A stretch of DNA of 64,000 nucleotides, from NCBI GenBank assembly GCA_025149125.1, contig CP102272.1, forward strand, positions 4,588,001 through 4,652,000, given 5' to 3'. The notes under the pieces are model-generated. The model saw only the letters and a program-made list of their open reading frames with translations, did no database searches and was not told the DNA's origin. Below, one piece after another: positions 26,778 through 36,642 of the stretch. Positions within the stretch are counted from its first letter, which is position 1, and each line of letters begins with the position of its first letter. This DNA comes from [Clostridium] asparagiforme DSM 15981. Its GTDB lineage: Bacteria > Bacillota > Clostridia > Lachnospirales > Lachnospiraceae. The position numbers were made by a program, and so were the translations under genes.

Positions 26778-28558
26778 AGCAGATAAACTACAAAAAGCTG
26801 ATAATCCCGAATATCCCGTATGTGTTCTTTGTCTATCTCTTTGATAAGGTGGGACAGGCGGTGCGGCTTGCCCCCGGCGCGGATATTTCCGAAAAGATAC
26901 TCAATATCACACAGGGATTTTCCGAAGCGTTTTCAAATGCCTTGCCGAGCGTTCACCCGTTGGATTTGCTTATTGGCATTGTCGGCGCGGTGGTTATCCG
27001 TCTGATTGTCTATGTCAAAGGGAAAAACGCGAAGAAATACCGCAAGGGCGCAGAATACGGCAGCGCACGTTGGGGCAACGCCGAAGATATAAAGCCCTAC
27101 ATCGACCCAGATTTTCAGAACAACATCATTTTGACGCAGACCGAACGGCTTACCATGAACAGCCGCCCTAAATCACCGAAATACGCGAGAAATAAAAACG
27201 TCGTGGTGATCGGCGGCAGCGGCAGCGGAAAAACAAGGTTTTTTGTAAAGCCTAATTTAATGCAGCTTCATTCTTCCTACGTCTTGACCGACCCGAAAGG
27301 CACCGTCCTAATCGAGTGCGGAAAGCTGCTGCAACGGGCAGGCTACCGCATTAAGGTACTGAACACGATAAACTTTCGGAAAAGTATGCACTATAACCCC
27401 TTTGTCTATATCCGCAGCGAAAAGGACGTGTTAAAGGTTGTCAATACCCTTATCGTGAATACCAAAGGCGAGGGAGAAAAGAGCGCGGAAGATTTTTGGG
27501 TGAAAGCCGAGAGGTTACTATATTGCGCGTTGATCGGCTACATTTGGTATGAAGCCCCCGCCGAGGAAATGAACTTTATTACCCTGTTGGAACTTATCAA
27601 CGCAAGCGAAGCACGCGAGGACGACGAGGAATACCAAAGCCCCGTTGATCTGCTCTTTGCCGATTTGGAAGAACGCAGCCCCGACCATTTCGCGGTGAAG
27701 CAATATAAAAAATACAAATTGGCGGCGGGCAAAACGGCAAAGTCAATCCTTATTTCTTGCGGTGCGCGTCTTGCCCCTTTTGATATAGAGGAACTCCGGG
27801 AACTCATGTCCTATGATGAATTGGAACTTGATACATTGGGCGACAGGAAAACCGCGCTTTTCCTCATAATGAGCGATACCGACGACACCTTTAATTTTGT
27901 TATCGCTATTTTGCAATCGCAACTTTTCAATTTACTTTGTGATAAAGCGGACGACGAATATAACGGCAAATTGCCTGTTCACGTCCGCTTTTTGCTTGAC
28001 GAGTTTGCCAACATCGGGCAGATACCTCGCTTTGATAAACTAATTGCGACCATTCGCAGCCGGGAAATGTCCGCTTCTATCATTCTGCAATCGCAGAGCC
28101 AGCTAAAAGCCATTTACAAGGACGCGGCAGAAATCATACTTGATAATGCCGACAGCACCTTGTTTTTGGGAGGACGTGGGAAAAATGCAAAGGATATTTC
28201 GGATAACTTGGGACGGGAAACAATCGACAGTTTCAACACTTCCGAAAATCGCGGCACGCAGGTTTCTCATGGACTTACTTATCAAAAATTAGGAAAGGAG
28301 TTGATGACACAGGACGAAATAGCAGTTATGGACGGTGGGAAATGTATTTTGCAGCTACGCGGTGTACGTCCCTTTTTAAGCGACAAATACGATATAACGA
28401 AACACCCGAACTACAAATACCTTTCCGACTTCGACAAGAAAAACGCTTTTGACGTTGAACGGTATATGTCTACCCGTCCGGCAATCGTAAAGCCCGATGA
28501 AGCCTTTGACATATACGAAATAGATTTGTCCGACGAGGACGCAGCCGCCGAGGAATAA
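26774..28558 (+). CDS. virD4: VirD4-type conjugative coupling ATPase
   Basis: The 594-residue protein has two N-terminal membrane segments, Walker A (GGSGSGKTRF, near residue 146), the block SYVLTDPKGT and Walker B (FLLDEFANIG, near 405). It belongs to the TraG/VirD4 family, which hands the relaxase-DNA complex to the mating channel. The acidic tail (DLSDEDAAAEE) is common in Gram-positive ICE homologues. Confidence 0.9.
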   Translation: MKQINYKKLIIPNIPYVFFVYLFDKVGQAVRLAPGADISEKILNITQGFSEAFSNALPSVHPLDLLIGIVGAVVIRLIVYVKGKNAKKYRKGAEYGSARWGNAEDIKPYIDPDFQNNIILTQTERLTMNSRPKSPKYARNKNVVVIGGSGSGKTRFFVKPNLMQLHSSYVLTDPKGTVLIECGKLLQRAGYRIKVLNTINFRKSMHYNPFVYIRSEKDVLKVVNTLIVNTKGEGEKSAEDFWVKAERLLYCALIGYIWYEAPAEEMNFITLLELINASEAREDDEEYQSPVDLLFADLEERSPDHFAVKQYKKYKLAAGKTAKSILISCGARLAPFDIEELRELMSYDELELDTLGDRKTALFLIMSDTDDTFNFVIAILQSQLFNLLCDKADDEYNGKLPVHVRFLLDEFANIGQIPRFDKLIATIRSREMSASIILQSQSQLKAIYKDAAEIILDNADSTLFLGGRGKNAKDISDNLGRETIDSFNTSENRGTQVSHGLTYQKLGKELMTQDEIAVMDGGKCILQLRGVRPFLSDKYDITKHPNYKYLSDFDKKNAFDVERYMSTRPAIVKPDEAFDIYEIDLSDEDAAAEE

Positions 28559-28621
28559 CGGCGGCATTTTCATTTTCAACAACATTTTTTGAGCCGCACA
28601 ACGGCAGAAAGCGAGGTTTAT

Positions 28622-28837
28622 ATGGATTTCTTTAACAGCGCAGTTGGTGTATTGCAGACTTTGGTTATCGCGCTTGGCGCAGGTCTTGGCATTTGGGGTG
28701 CCATTAACTTAATGGAGGGTTACGGCAACGACAATCCCGGAGCCAAAAGCCAGGGCATGAAGCAGCTCATGGCGGGCGGCGGCGTCGCTTTGATCGGCGG
28801 CACCCTTGTTCCGCTTCTTTCCAAACTTTTTGGATAA
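28622..28837 (+). CDS. Maff2-family small membrane protein
   Basis: The 71-residue protein has two hydrophobic segments and starts MDFFNSAVGVLQTLV. This VirB2/Maff2-like ORF normally follows VirD4 in Tn1549-like ICEs. It may be a pilin-like or channel subunit. The ATG at 28622 is used. An upstream TTG in frame has no better RBS. Confidence 0.75.
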   Translation: MDFFNSAVGVLQTLVIALGAGLGIWGAINLMEGYGNDNPGAKSQGMKQLMAGGGVALIGGTLVPLLSKLFG

Positions 28838-28858
28838 TGCCTAAAACAAATACCACCC

Positions 28859-28890
28859 GCCGCGCCCTCTCGGAAACGGGAGGGCGCGGG
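28859..28890. other. Intergenic hairpin in the transfer operon
   Basis: CCGCGCCCT pairs with AGGGCGCGG around a 12-nt loop just before RBS AAAGGAGGG. With no T-run, it may stabilise the mRNA or tune translation of the next gene. Confidence 0.4.
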
Positions 28891-28907
28891 AAAGGAGGGA
28901 TTAACTT

Positions 28908-29771
28908 TTGATATGGCAGATGATTGAAGATTGGTTTCGTGGCATTTTGACAGACGGGATTTTATCGAACCTCTCCGGCTTGTTTGACAGCGTAAATACA
29001 GAGGTTGGAGAAATCGCAACGCAAGTCGGCACGACCCCCGCCGGGTGGAACGCGGGCATATTCAACATGATACGCAGCCTTTCGGAAAATGTCATTGTAC
29101 CGATTGCGGGCGTTATCATTACCTTTGTCATGTGCTACGAACTAATCCAGATTGTAATTGAAAAAAACAATCTGCACGATCTCGACACTTGGATTTTCTT
29201 CAAATGGATTTTTAAGACCTTTGTTGCGGTGCTGCTGGTAACAAACACTTGGAACATCGTCATGGGAGTTTTCGACGTTACGCAGAGCGTCGTCAATCAG
29301 AGCGCGGGGGTTATCATATCCGATACAAGCATAGACGTTACCACCGTCATTACCGACATTGAAGCAAAACTCGACGCTATGAGCGTGGGCGGTCTTTTGG
29401 GGTTATGGTTTCAATCCCTCTTTGTAGGGCTTACCATGAAAGCCCTGTCAATCTGCATTATGCTTGTGGTGTATGGGCGCATGATTGAAATATATCTTGT
29501 AACGAGCGTTGCCCCTATCCCTATGGCAACAATGGTAAATCACGAATGGGGCAGCATGGGACAGAATTACTTAAAATCTTTGCTTGCGCTTGGTTTTCAG
29601 GCGTTTTTGATTTTGGTGTGCGTGGGCATTTATGCGGTCTTGATACAGACAATCGCAGCAACCGACGACATTTCCGGCGCGATCTGGTCTTGCATGGGCT
29701 ATACCGTCCTCTTGTGCTTTACCCTTTTCAAAACGGGGAGCCTTGCAAAGAGCGTCTTTTCGGCACATTAA
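28908..29771 (+). CDS. VirB6/TrbL-like conjugation membrane protein
   Basis: The 287-residue protein has about six membrane helices and a central loop (DTSIDVTTVITDIEAKL). Features such as IVIEKNNLHDLDTWIFFKW and SVAPIPMATMVNHEWGSMG mark the VirB6-like protein of Tn1549-type elements. It would form the inner-membrane channel with VirB4. TTG at 28908 is eight bases after AAAGGAGGG. Confidence 0.78.
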   Translation: MIWQMIEDWFRGILTDGILSNLSGLFDSVNTEVGEIATQVGTTPAGWNAGIFNMIRSLSENVIVPIAGVIITFVMCYELIQIVIEKNNLHDLDTWIFFKWIFKTFVAVLLVTNTWNIVMGVFDVTQSVVNQSAGVIISDTSIDVTTVITDIEAKLDAMSVGGLLGLWFQSLFVGLTMKALSICIMLVVYGRMIEIYLVTSVAPIPMATMVNHEWGSMGQNYLKSLLALGFQAFLILVCVGIYAVLIQTIAATDDISGAIWSCMGYTVLLCFTLFKTGSLAKSVFSAH

Positions 29772-29787
29772 GGGGGTGAGTTATGAT

Positions 29788-30684
29788 TTGAAAATCGGTT
29801 TAATCGACGTGGATAGTCATAACTTCCCCAACCTCTGCTTGATGAAGCTATCCGCGTATCACAAAACAAAAGGGCATAAAGTGGAATGGTGGAACGCAAA
29901 GGGGCGGTACGACCTTGTATATAAAAGCCGCGTCTTTACGGACACCTATTCCAAAGACACGATAACCGTTACCAACGCGGAACAGGTTATTTTCGGCGGT
30001 ACGGGCTACGACACGAAAAACCGCTTGCCGCCGGAAGTGGAACACAGTTACCCGGATTATTCTATCTACCCGCAGTTTTTCGGGATTGCCTACGGCTTTT
30101 TAAGCCGGGGTTGTCCGAGAAATTGCGGGTTTTGCATTGTCAGCGGTAAAGAGGGGCGCAAAAGCGTTAAGGTTGCGGATTTGTCCGAGTTTTGGAAATG
30201 GCAGCCGGAAATAAAAATCATGGACGCTAATCTGCTTGCCTGTCCCGACCATGAAAATCTCATTGAGCAGCTTATACGAAGCCGCGCATGGGTGGATTTT
30301 TCGCAAGGGCTGGATATTCGCCTTGTGAACAGGGATAATGTCAGCCTGTTAAATCGGGTACGGATAAAAGCGGTACATTTTGCATGGGATAATCCCGACG
30401 AGGACTTGACCGGGTATTTCCAACGTTTTTTGGATTTGACAGCCATTAAAAGCAGCCGCCAGCGGCGCGTGTATGTTCTTACCAACTACGGCAGCACTCA
30501 CGAACAGGATTTATACCGCGTGAACACCTTGCGGGCTATGGGCTTTGACCCGTATGTGATGATTTACGAGCGTCCAACCGCCCCGCCTGTTACCCGCCAT
30601 TTGCAACGATGGGTAAACAACAAGCGGCTTTTCTATGCTGTTCCCCGCTTTGAAGATTACATTCCGGGCAGAAAGGAGGTATGA
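29788..30684 (+). CDS. Radical SAM protein of the transfer operon
   Basis: The 298-residue protein starts MKIGLIDVDSHNFPN at TTG 29788 after AGGGGGTGAG. It has a Rossmann-like N-terminus and the radical SAM cluster CPRNCGFC (near residue 112). DANLLACPD and GLDIRLV resemble B12-type or MiaB-like radical SAM barrels. Its conserved position between VirB6-like and PrgI genes suggests a role in the ICE lifestyle. The substrate is unknown. Confidence 0.75.
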   Translation: MKIGLIDVDSHNFPNLCLMKLSAYHKTKGHKVEWWNAKGRYDLVYKSRVFTDTYSKDTITVTNAEQVIFGGTGYDTKNRLPPEVEHSYPDYSIYPQFFGIAYGFLSRGCPRNCGFCIVSGKEGRKSVKVADLSEFWKWQPEIKIMDANLLACPDHENLIEQLIRSRAWVDFSQGLDIRLVNRDNVSLLNRVRIKAVHFAWDNPDEDLTGYFQRFLDLTAIKSSRQRRVYVLTNYGSTHEQDLYRVNTLRAMGFDPYVMIYERPTAPPVTRHLQRWVNNKRLFYAVPRFEDYIPGRKEV

Positions 30685-30685
30685 A

Positions 30686-31078
30686 ATGGCGTATGTAACC
30701 GTCCCAAAGGACTTAACAAAAATCAAAAGCAAGGTAATGTTCAACCTTACGAAACGACAGCTAATTTGTTTCAGCGCGGCGGTGGCAATCGGACTGCCGC
30801 TGTTCTTTTTGGTAAAAGGCAGCGTTGGAACGAGCGCAGCGGCATTGTGCATGGTGCTTGCCATGCTGCCTATGTTTTTGCTTGCCATGTACGAGAAAAA
30901 CGGGCAACCGCTGGAAGTGATTATTCGGCAATTTGTGGAAGTGAAGTTTCTTCGCCCCAAAGAGCGACCTTATCAGACCAACAATTTTTATGCCGCCCTT
31001 GCGCGGCAAGAGCAATTAGATAAGGAGGTACGGGCGATTGTCAAAGGAAAAGAAAAACACCCAAAACGAAAAGCGTAA
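30686..31078 (+). CDS. PrgI-family conjugation protein
   Basis: The 130-residue protein starts MAYVTVPKDLTKIKSKVMFNLT, followed by two membrane helices and KNGQPLEVIIRQFVE. This is the PrgI/VirB3-like partner always found next to VirB4 in Gram-positive conjugation systems. RBS AAAGGAGG. The end overlaps the VirB4 gene by 41 nt. Confidence 0.85.
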   Translation: MAYVTVPKDLTKIKSKVMFNLTKRQLICFSAAVAIGLPLFFLVKGSVGTSAAALCMVLAMLPMFLLAMYEKNGQPLEVIIRQFVEVKFLRPKERPYQTNNFYAALARQEQLDKEVRAIVKGKEKHPKRKA

Positions 31079-33434
31079 ACTTTCCCGACAGGAAAGAAAA
31101 CAGATAGATACCCTTATCCGACAGGCAAAGGGCGACAGGAAGCCCCATACGGCGCAGGACAGCATACCGTTTGAGCGAATGTATAAGGACGGGATTTGCC
31201 GCCTTGCAAACGGGCGGTATTCCAAGTGCATTGAGTTTGAGGACATCAACTATCAGCTTGCGCAGCCGGACGACAAAACCGCCATTTTTGAAGCCCTTTG
31301 CGATATGTATAACTCGTTCGACGCTTCTATCGGCGTGCAGCTTTCCCTAATCAGCCGCCATGCGAACAAGGACGATTTCAAGAACAGTATCACGATTGCG
31401 CCGCAGAATGACGACTTCGACAGTATCAGAGCAGAATACACCGAAATGCTTAGGACGCAGCTTGAACGCGGAAACAACGGGCTTATCAAAACCAAGTTTC
31501 TCACCTTTACCGTTGAAGCAAAGGACATTAGATCGGCGCGGGCGCGTCTTGCCCGCATTGAAACGGACACCCTTAACCATTTTAAGGTGATCGGCGCAGC
31601 GGCGCGGGTATTGGACGGGAAACAGCGTCTTGAAGTGCTGCATGGGATTTTCCACCCGGACGGGGAACGCTTTAACTTTGCGTGGGAATGGCTACCCGCA
31701 AGCGGGCTTTCCGTCAAAGACTTTATCGCCCCGTCCTCTTTCCGTTTTGGCGACGGGCGAATGTTTCAAATGGGCGGCAAGTTCGGCGCGGTTTCCTTTT
31801 TGCAGATCGTCGCGCCGGAACTCTCCGACCGTATGCTTGCCGACTTCATGGACGCGGAAAACGGGATTATCGTCAATCTGCACATTCAGAGTATCGACCA
31901 CAACGAAGCAATCAAGACGATTAAGCGCAAGATCACCGACCTTGACCGCATGAAGATTGAAGAACAAAAGAAAGCAATCCGCAGCGGTTATGACATGGAT
32001 ATTATTCCGTCCGACCTTGCCACCTACGGCGGGGAAGCAAAAAACCTACTCCGCGATTTGCAGAGCCGCAACGAAAGAATGTTTCTGCTTACGCTGCTTG
32101 TCTTAAACCTTGCAGATACCAAGCAGAAATTGGATAACGAAGTGTTCGGGGCGGCGGCAATCGCACAGAAATACAACTGCATTTTGACCCGTCTTGACTA
32201 CCGGCAGGAACAGGGGCTTATGTCCTCTATCCCGTTGGGGGATAACCTTATCCATATCCAGCGCGGCTTGACGACCAGCAGCACCGCCGTTTTCGTTCCC
32301 TTTACGGTGCAAGAGCTGTTCCAAAGCGGCGAAGCATTGTATTACGGCTTAAATGCCCTTTCCAACAACATGATTTTGTGCGACCGAAAGAAGCTGAAAA
32401 ACCCCAACGGCTTGATACTCGGCACACCGGGCAGCGGCAAAAGTTTTTCTGCAAAACGTGAAATCACAAACGCTTTTCTCATTACGGCAGATGATATTAT
32501 CATTTGCGACCCCGAAGCCGAATATTACCCCCTTGTCGGACGTTTGAAAGGACAGGTTATCAAGGTATCGCAGAACAGCACGCAGTACATTAACCCTATG
32601 GATATAAACCTCAATTACAGCGAGGGCGACACGCCCATAGCCTTAAAGAGCGATTTTATCCTTTCCTTTTGTGAGTTGATTATGGGCGGTAAAAACGGGC
32701 TGGAAGCTGTTGAAAAGACCTTGATTGACCGCGCCGTTATCAGCGTGTACCGCAACTACCTTGCCGACCCGAAGCCGGAGAATATGCCGATTTTGGGCGA
32801 CCTCTACGACGAGATCAAGAAGCAGCCGGAAAAGGAAGCGCAGCGTATCGCGGCGGCATTGGAACTCTATGTAAACGGCAGCTTGAACATTTTTAACCAC
32901 AGGACAAACGTTGACATTCATAATCGCCTTGTCTGCTTTGATATTAAGGAACTCGGTACACAGCTTAAAAAAGTCGGTATGCTTATCGTCCAAGACCAAG
33001 TATGGAACAGAGTAACGGTAAACCGCAGCGAGGGCAAGGCGACGCGGTATTACATCGACGAGTTTCATTTGCTCTTGAAAGAGGAACAGACCGCCGCCTA
33101 TTCCGTCGAGATTTGGAAGCGTTTTAGGAAGTGGGGCGGTATTCCGACAGGTATCACCCAAAACGTGAAAGATTTGTTGTCGTCCCGCGAGGTGGAGAAC
33201 ATCTTTGAAAACAGTGATTTTGTGTATATGCTCAACCAAGCCCAGGGCGACCGGGAAATCCTTGCCAAGCAGCTTAACATTTCACAGCAGCAAATGACCT
33301 ATGTAACCCATTCCGAAGCGGGCGAGGGACTTATCTTCTATGGCAACGTGATTTTGCCCTTTATTGACCGTTTCCCAAAAGATACGGAACTCTACCGCGT
33401 GATGACGACCAAGCCCGGCGAGGTGTCAGCATGA
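31038..33434 (+). CDS. virB4: VirB4-like conjugation ATPase
   Basis: The 798-residue protein has a TTG start after AAGGAGG. The N-terminal region is typical of the CagE/TrbE/VirB4 family. The ATPase domain has Walker A (LGTPGSGKSFSAK, near residue 462) and Walker B (YYIDEFHLLL, near 670). It powers assembly of the mating channel. Its stop overlaps the methyltransferase start. Confidence 0.9.
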   Translation: MSKEKKNTQNEKRKLSRQERKQIDTLIRQAKGDRKPHTAQDSIPFERMYKDGICRLANGRYSKCIEFEDINYQLAQPDDKTAIFEALCDMYNSFDASIGVQLSLISRHANKDDFKNSITIAPQNDDFDSIRAEYTEMLRTQLERGNNGLIKTKFLTFTVEAKDIRSARARLARIETDTLNHFKVIGAAARVLDGKQRLEVLHGIFHPDGERFNFAWEWLPASGLSVKDFIAPSSFRFGDGRMFQMGGKFGAVSFLQIVAPELSDRMLADFMDAENGIIVNLHIQSIDHNEAIKTIKRKITDLDRMKIEEQKKAIRSGYDMDIIPSDLATYGGEAKNLLRDLQSRNERMFLLTLLVLNLADTKQKLDNEVFGAAAIAQKYNCILTRLDYRQEQGLMSSIPLGDNLIHIQRGLTTSSTAVFVPFTVQELFQSGEALYYGLNALSNNMILCDRKKLKNPNGLILGTPGSGKSFSAKREITNAFLITADDIIICDPEAEYYPLVGRLKGQVIKVSQNSTQYINPMDINLNYSEGDTPIALKSDFILSFCELIMGGKNGLEAVEKTLIDRAVISVYRNYLADPKPENMPILGDLYDEIKKQPEKEAQRIAAALELYVNGSLNIFNHRTNVDIHNRLVCFDIKELGTQLKKVGMLIVQDQVWNRVTVNRSEGKATRYYIDEFHLLLKEEQTAAYSVEIWKRFRKWGGIPTGITQNVKDLLSSREVENIFENSDFVYMLNQAQGDREILAKQLNISQQQMTYVTHSEAGEGLIFYGNVILPFIDRFPKDTELYRVMTTKPGEVSA

Positions 33435-34387
33435 AGATAGAAACGGATAAAATCTATTGCGGCGACAGCTTGCAGGTGCTTCAAACCTTGCCGGATAACT
33501 GTATGGATTGTTGCGTAACGTCCCCGCCCTACTATGCTTTGCGCGATTACGGCACAGACGGGCAGATCGGACGGGAAGCAACGCCGGAGGAATATGTTTC
33601 CCGCATTACAGCGGTTTTCCATGAGGTAAAGCGGGTGCTTACGCCGGAGGGTACTTGTTGGCTGAATATCGCGGACACTTATTGCGGCACAGGCAGCAAA
33701 GCCGACCACCAAGACCCGAAATATCCCAAAGGCAGGAACGGGCAGCAAGTGGCGGTAAACCACCGCGCCCCCGGCTGCAAGCCGAAAGACCTAATCGGTA
33801 TTCCGTGGCTTGTAGCCCTTGCCTTGCGGGGCGACGGTTGGTATTTGCGCAGTTCTATCATTTGGCACAAGGGAAACGCCATGCCGGAAAGCACGCGGGA
33901 CAGACCGACGCGCTGCTATGAATATGTGTTTCTGCTTACCAAGTCGAAGAAATATTACTACGATTGGCAAGCAGTAGCCGAGCCGATAGCCCCCACAACG
34001 GCGGTACGGCTGAAAAGCGGAGTTGGGAAAGGCAACAAATATGCCGCTACCGTTCCGGGGCAAAACCAGCCGCAGAAAATCAACCGTCCCCGCAGGAAAG
34101 GCGCATACACCGACGAAATGATTTCCCCCGTCCGCAGCCGCCGCAACGTTTGGCAGATCAACACAGCTTCCTATCGCGGCGGGCATTTTGCAGCGTTCCC
34201 GCCCAAACTTGCGGAAACGTGCATTTTGGCGGGCTGTCCTGTCGGCGGGATTGTGCTTGACCCGTTTTTAGGCAGCGGCACGACCGCAGCGGCGGCAAAA
34301 AGCCTTTCCCGCCGCTATGTGGGTATAGAGATCAACCCCGAATACTGCACCCTTGCAAAACAGCGTATTGGAGGTGATGAACATTGA
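33431..34387 (+). CDS. Orphan DNA methyltransferase (N4-C/N6-A type)
   Basis: The 318-residue enzyme has the catalytic motif TSPPYY near residue 30 and the SAM-binding motif DPFLGSGTTAAAAK near 277. This order (IV before I) marks beta-class amino-methyltransferases. SPPY favours N4-cytosine methylation, but N6-adenine is possible. There is no restriction enzyme nearby. It probably protects the element's DNA on entering a new host. Confidence 0.82.
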   Translation: MKIETDKIYCGDSLQVLQTLPDNCMDCCVTSPPYYALRDYGTDGQIGREATPEEYVSRITAVFHEVKRVLTPEGTCWLNIADTYCGTGSKADHQDPKYPKGRNGQQVAVNHRAPGCKPKDLIGIPWLVALALRGDGWYLRSSIIWHKGNAMPESTRDRPTRCYEYVFLLTKSKKYYYDWQAVAEPIAPTTAVRLKSGVGKGNKYAATVPGQNQPQKINRPRRKGAYTDEMISPVRSRRNVWQINTASYRGGHFAAFPPKLAETCILAGCPVGGIVLDPFLGSGTTAAAAKSLSRRYVGIEINPEYCTLAKQRIGGDEH

Positions 34388-36354
34388 GCAAGGAATTAAA
34401 AGCCCCCGACAAGGTAACGCAGAAAATGACCCGCGACGGGGCGGTTGCGGAAAACCTTACGACGGGCGAAACAACGAGTATCAGCGAAAGACCGCCGGAG
34501 GAAAACTATTCAGCCCCCGTAGCGGGAGCAGCGGAAAAAGCCACCCAACGTATTGGCACAGAGGTTAGCCGCCACTTTGAAAAGGGCGCGGAGAAAAAGA
34601 CCCTTGACGCAGCACAGCTTAAAACCCATACGTCCCGCTTGCAGTTTTCCGAAGCGGAACGGGCAACGCCGGACCTGCAAAAGGCAATCAAAAAATCCGA
34701 TACGGCGGCTGACCGTTTAGACAAAGCGCGGGCAGCTATCCCCAAACAGACCAAAATCACAAAAGAGCGCGTTTTTGACGAAGCCAAAGGCAAAGCAAAG
34801 ACGCGCCTTGCTTTTGAAAAAACGGATAAGCCCCCAAACGGCAAGTTGCGTCATAACCCGTTATCCCGTCCGGCACAGGAATTGGACGCCGCCGTACATG
34901 GAAAAATCTATGAGGTGGAGAAAGAAAACGTCGGTGTGGAAAGCGGACACAGGATAGAACTTGTGGGCGAGAAAGCGGGCGGCATGACGACGCGGGCAGT
35001 AAAACGCGGCATACGCAGCCATAAGCTGAAACCTTACCGGGCGGCGGCAGCAGCCGAGAAAAAGGCAGCAAAGGCAAACGCCGATTTCCTCTACCAAAAG
35101 GCGCTGCATGATAACCCCGCCCTTGCGCACTCCAACCCGATTTCCCGTTTTTGGCAAAAACAGCGCATTAAAAAGCAGTATGCAAAGGCGTTGAAAACGG
35201 GCGGCAAGGTGAAAAAGACCGCCGAAGCCACCGCAAAGGCGGCGAAGAAAACGGCGCAGGAAACCAAACGGGCGACGTTCTTTGTCGTCCGGCATTGGAA
35301 AGGCTGTTTGATTGTGGGCGGGATTGCCTTTATCGTGCTTCTGTTTTTCGGCGGCTTGTCCTCTTGTTCCCTGTTCGGCGGCAACAGCGGCAGCGGCTTG
35401 ATTGCGTCGTCCTATCTCTCCGAGGACGCGGATATTACAGGCGCAGAAAGCGCGTATGTCGCTATGGAAGCCGAGTTACAGGATATGCTGGATAACATCG
35501 AAAGCGAATACCCCGGCTATGACGAATACCGGGTAACGGCTGACGAGATCGAGCATGACCCGTATGTGCTAATCTCTATCCTCTCCGCTTGGCATGAGGG
35601 CGTGTTTACTCTCGATGAAGCGCAAAGCACCCTTGAAATGCTCTTTGATAAACAGTATATCTTGACGGTTACGGAGGAAGTCGAGGTACGCTACCGCACC
35701 GAAACGCGGACGGACAGCGAGGGCAACGAATACGACGTTGAAGTAGCCTATAACTATTACATTCTCAATGTGGATTTGGAAAACTTCAACCTCTCCCATG
35801 TTCCCGTTTACATTATGGGCGAGGAACAGCTATCCATGTACGCTATGTATATGTCGTCGCTTGGGAACAGACCCGACCTTTTCCCGCAATCCGGCTATAT
35901 TTCAAAATACTATGAAAACCCGCCCGCAGATTACGAAGTCCCCGCCGCGCTGCTCAATTCCGATGAAAAGTTTGCGCGGCTCATTGAGGAAGCGGAAAAG
36001 TATGTCGGTTTTCCTTATGTGTGGGGCGGCAGCAGCCCGGAAACCTCTTTTGATTGCAGCGGTTTTGTTAGCTATGTGCTGACGAACAGCGGCTTATACA
36101 ATACAGGCAGACTTGGGGCGCAGGGGCTTTACAACATTTCAACCCGCGTTTCCAACCCGCAGCCGGGGGATTTGGTTTTCTTTACGGGTACATATGACAC
36201 ACCGGGGGTATCTCATGTGGGTATCTACGTTGGCGAGGACGGGGACGGAAGCCCCGTCATGCTGCATTGTGGCGACCCGATACAATACGCAAAACTTGAT
36301 ACAAGCTATTGGCAATCCCATTTTTACGCCTATGGGCGGCTACATTACAACTGA
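34384..36354 (+). CDS. CD1108-type ICE protein with NlpC/P60 peptidase domain
   Basis: The 656-residue protein starts at TTG after GGAGGTGA. The basic, Ala/Lys-rich cytoplasmic half is followed by one membrane helix (LIVGGIAFIVLLFFGG, near 310). The extracellular half ends in an NlpC/P60 domain with Cys in FDCSGF (near 557), His in SHVGIY (near 610) and LHCGD. It would cut peptidoglycan to let the mating channel through the wall. Confidence 0.85.
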   Translation: MSKELKAPDKVTQKMTRDGAVAENLTTGETTSISERPPEENYSAPVAGAAEKATQRIGTEVSRHFEKGAEKKTLDAAQLKTHTSRLQFSEAERATPDLQKAIKKSDTAADRLDKARAAIPKQTKITKERVFDEAKGKAKTRLAFEKTDKPPNGKLRHNPLSRPAQELDAAVHGKIYEVEKENVGVESGHRIELVGEKAGGMTTRAVKRGIRSHKLKPYRAAAAAEKKAAKANADFLYQKALHDNPALAHSNPISRFWQKQRIKKQYAKALKTGGKVKKTAEATAKAAKKTAQETKRATFFVVRHWKGCLIVGGIAFIVLLFFGGLSSCSLFGGNSGSGLIASSYLSEDADITGAESAYVAMEAELQDMLDNIESEYPGYDEYRVTADEIEHDPYVLISILSAWHEGVFTLDEAQSTLEMLFDKQYILTVTEEVEVRYRTETRTDSEGNEYDVEVAYNYYILNVDLENFNLSHVPVYIMGEEQLSMYAMYMSSLGNRPDLFPQSGYISKYYENPPADYEVPAALLNSDEKFARLIEEAEKYVGFPYVWGGSSPETSFDCSGFVSYVLTNSGLYNTGRLGAQGLYNISTRVSNPQPGDLVFFTGTYDTPGVSHVGIYVGEDGDGSPVMLHCGDPIQYAKLDTSYWQSHFYAYGRLHYN

Positions 36355-36375
36355 CTTTGAAAGGAGTTTATTTCT

Positions 36376-36642
36376 ATGGCAAACACGAAACTTGACCGTA
36401 TCGAAAGGGATATTGAGAAAACGAGGGCGAAAGTCCTTGAATACCAAAAAAGGCTGAAAGACCTTGAAGCGCAGAAAATCGAGGAAGAAAACGCGCAGAT
36501 CGTTCAAATGGTGAAAGCGGTACACCTTGACGGGGCGCAGCTTGCCGCGTTCCTCTCCGCCTATGCCAACGGCGAAATCATTTTGCCGCAGCCGGACACA
36601 GACTATACCGACGAACAGGAGGAAACCGAAGATGAAGCATAA
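36376..36642 (+). CDS. DUF4315-family ICE protein
   Basis: The 88-residue protein is mostly coiled coil (KLDRIERDIEKTRAKVLEYQKRL cut here to its start) with an acidic tail. It is found at this position in Tn1549-like ICEs. Function unknown. RBS AAAGGAG. Confidence 0.75.
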   Translation: MANTKLDRIERDIEKTRAKVLEYQKRLKDLEAQKIEEENAQIVQMVKAVHLDGAQLAAFLSAYANGEIILPQPDTDYTDEQEETEDEA

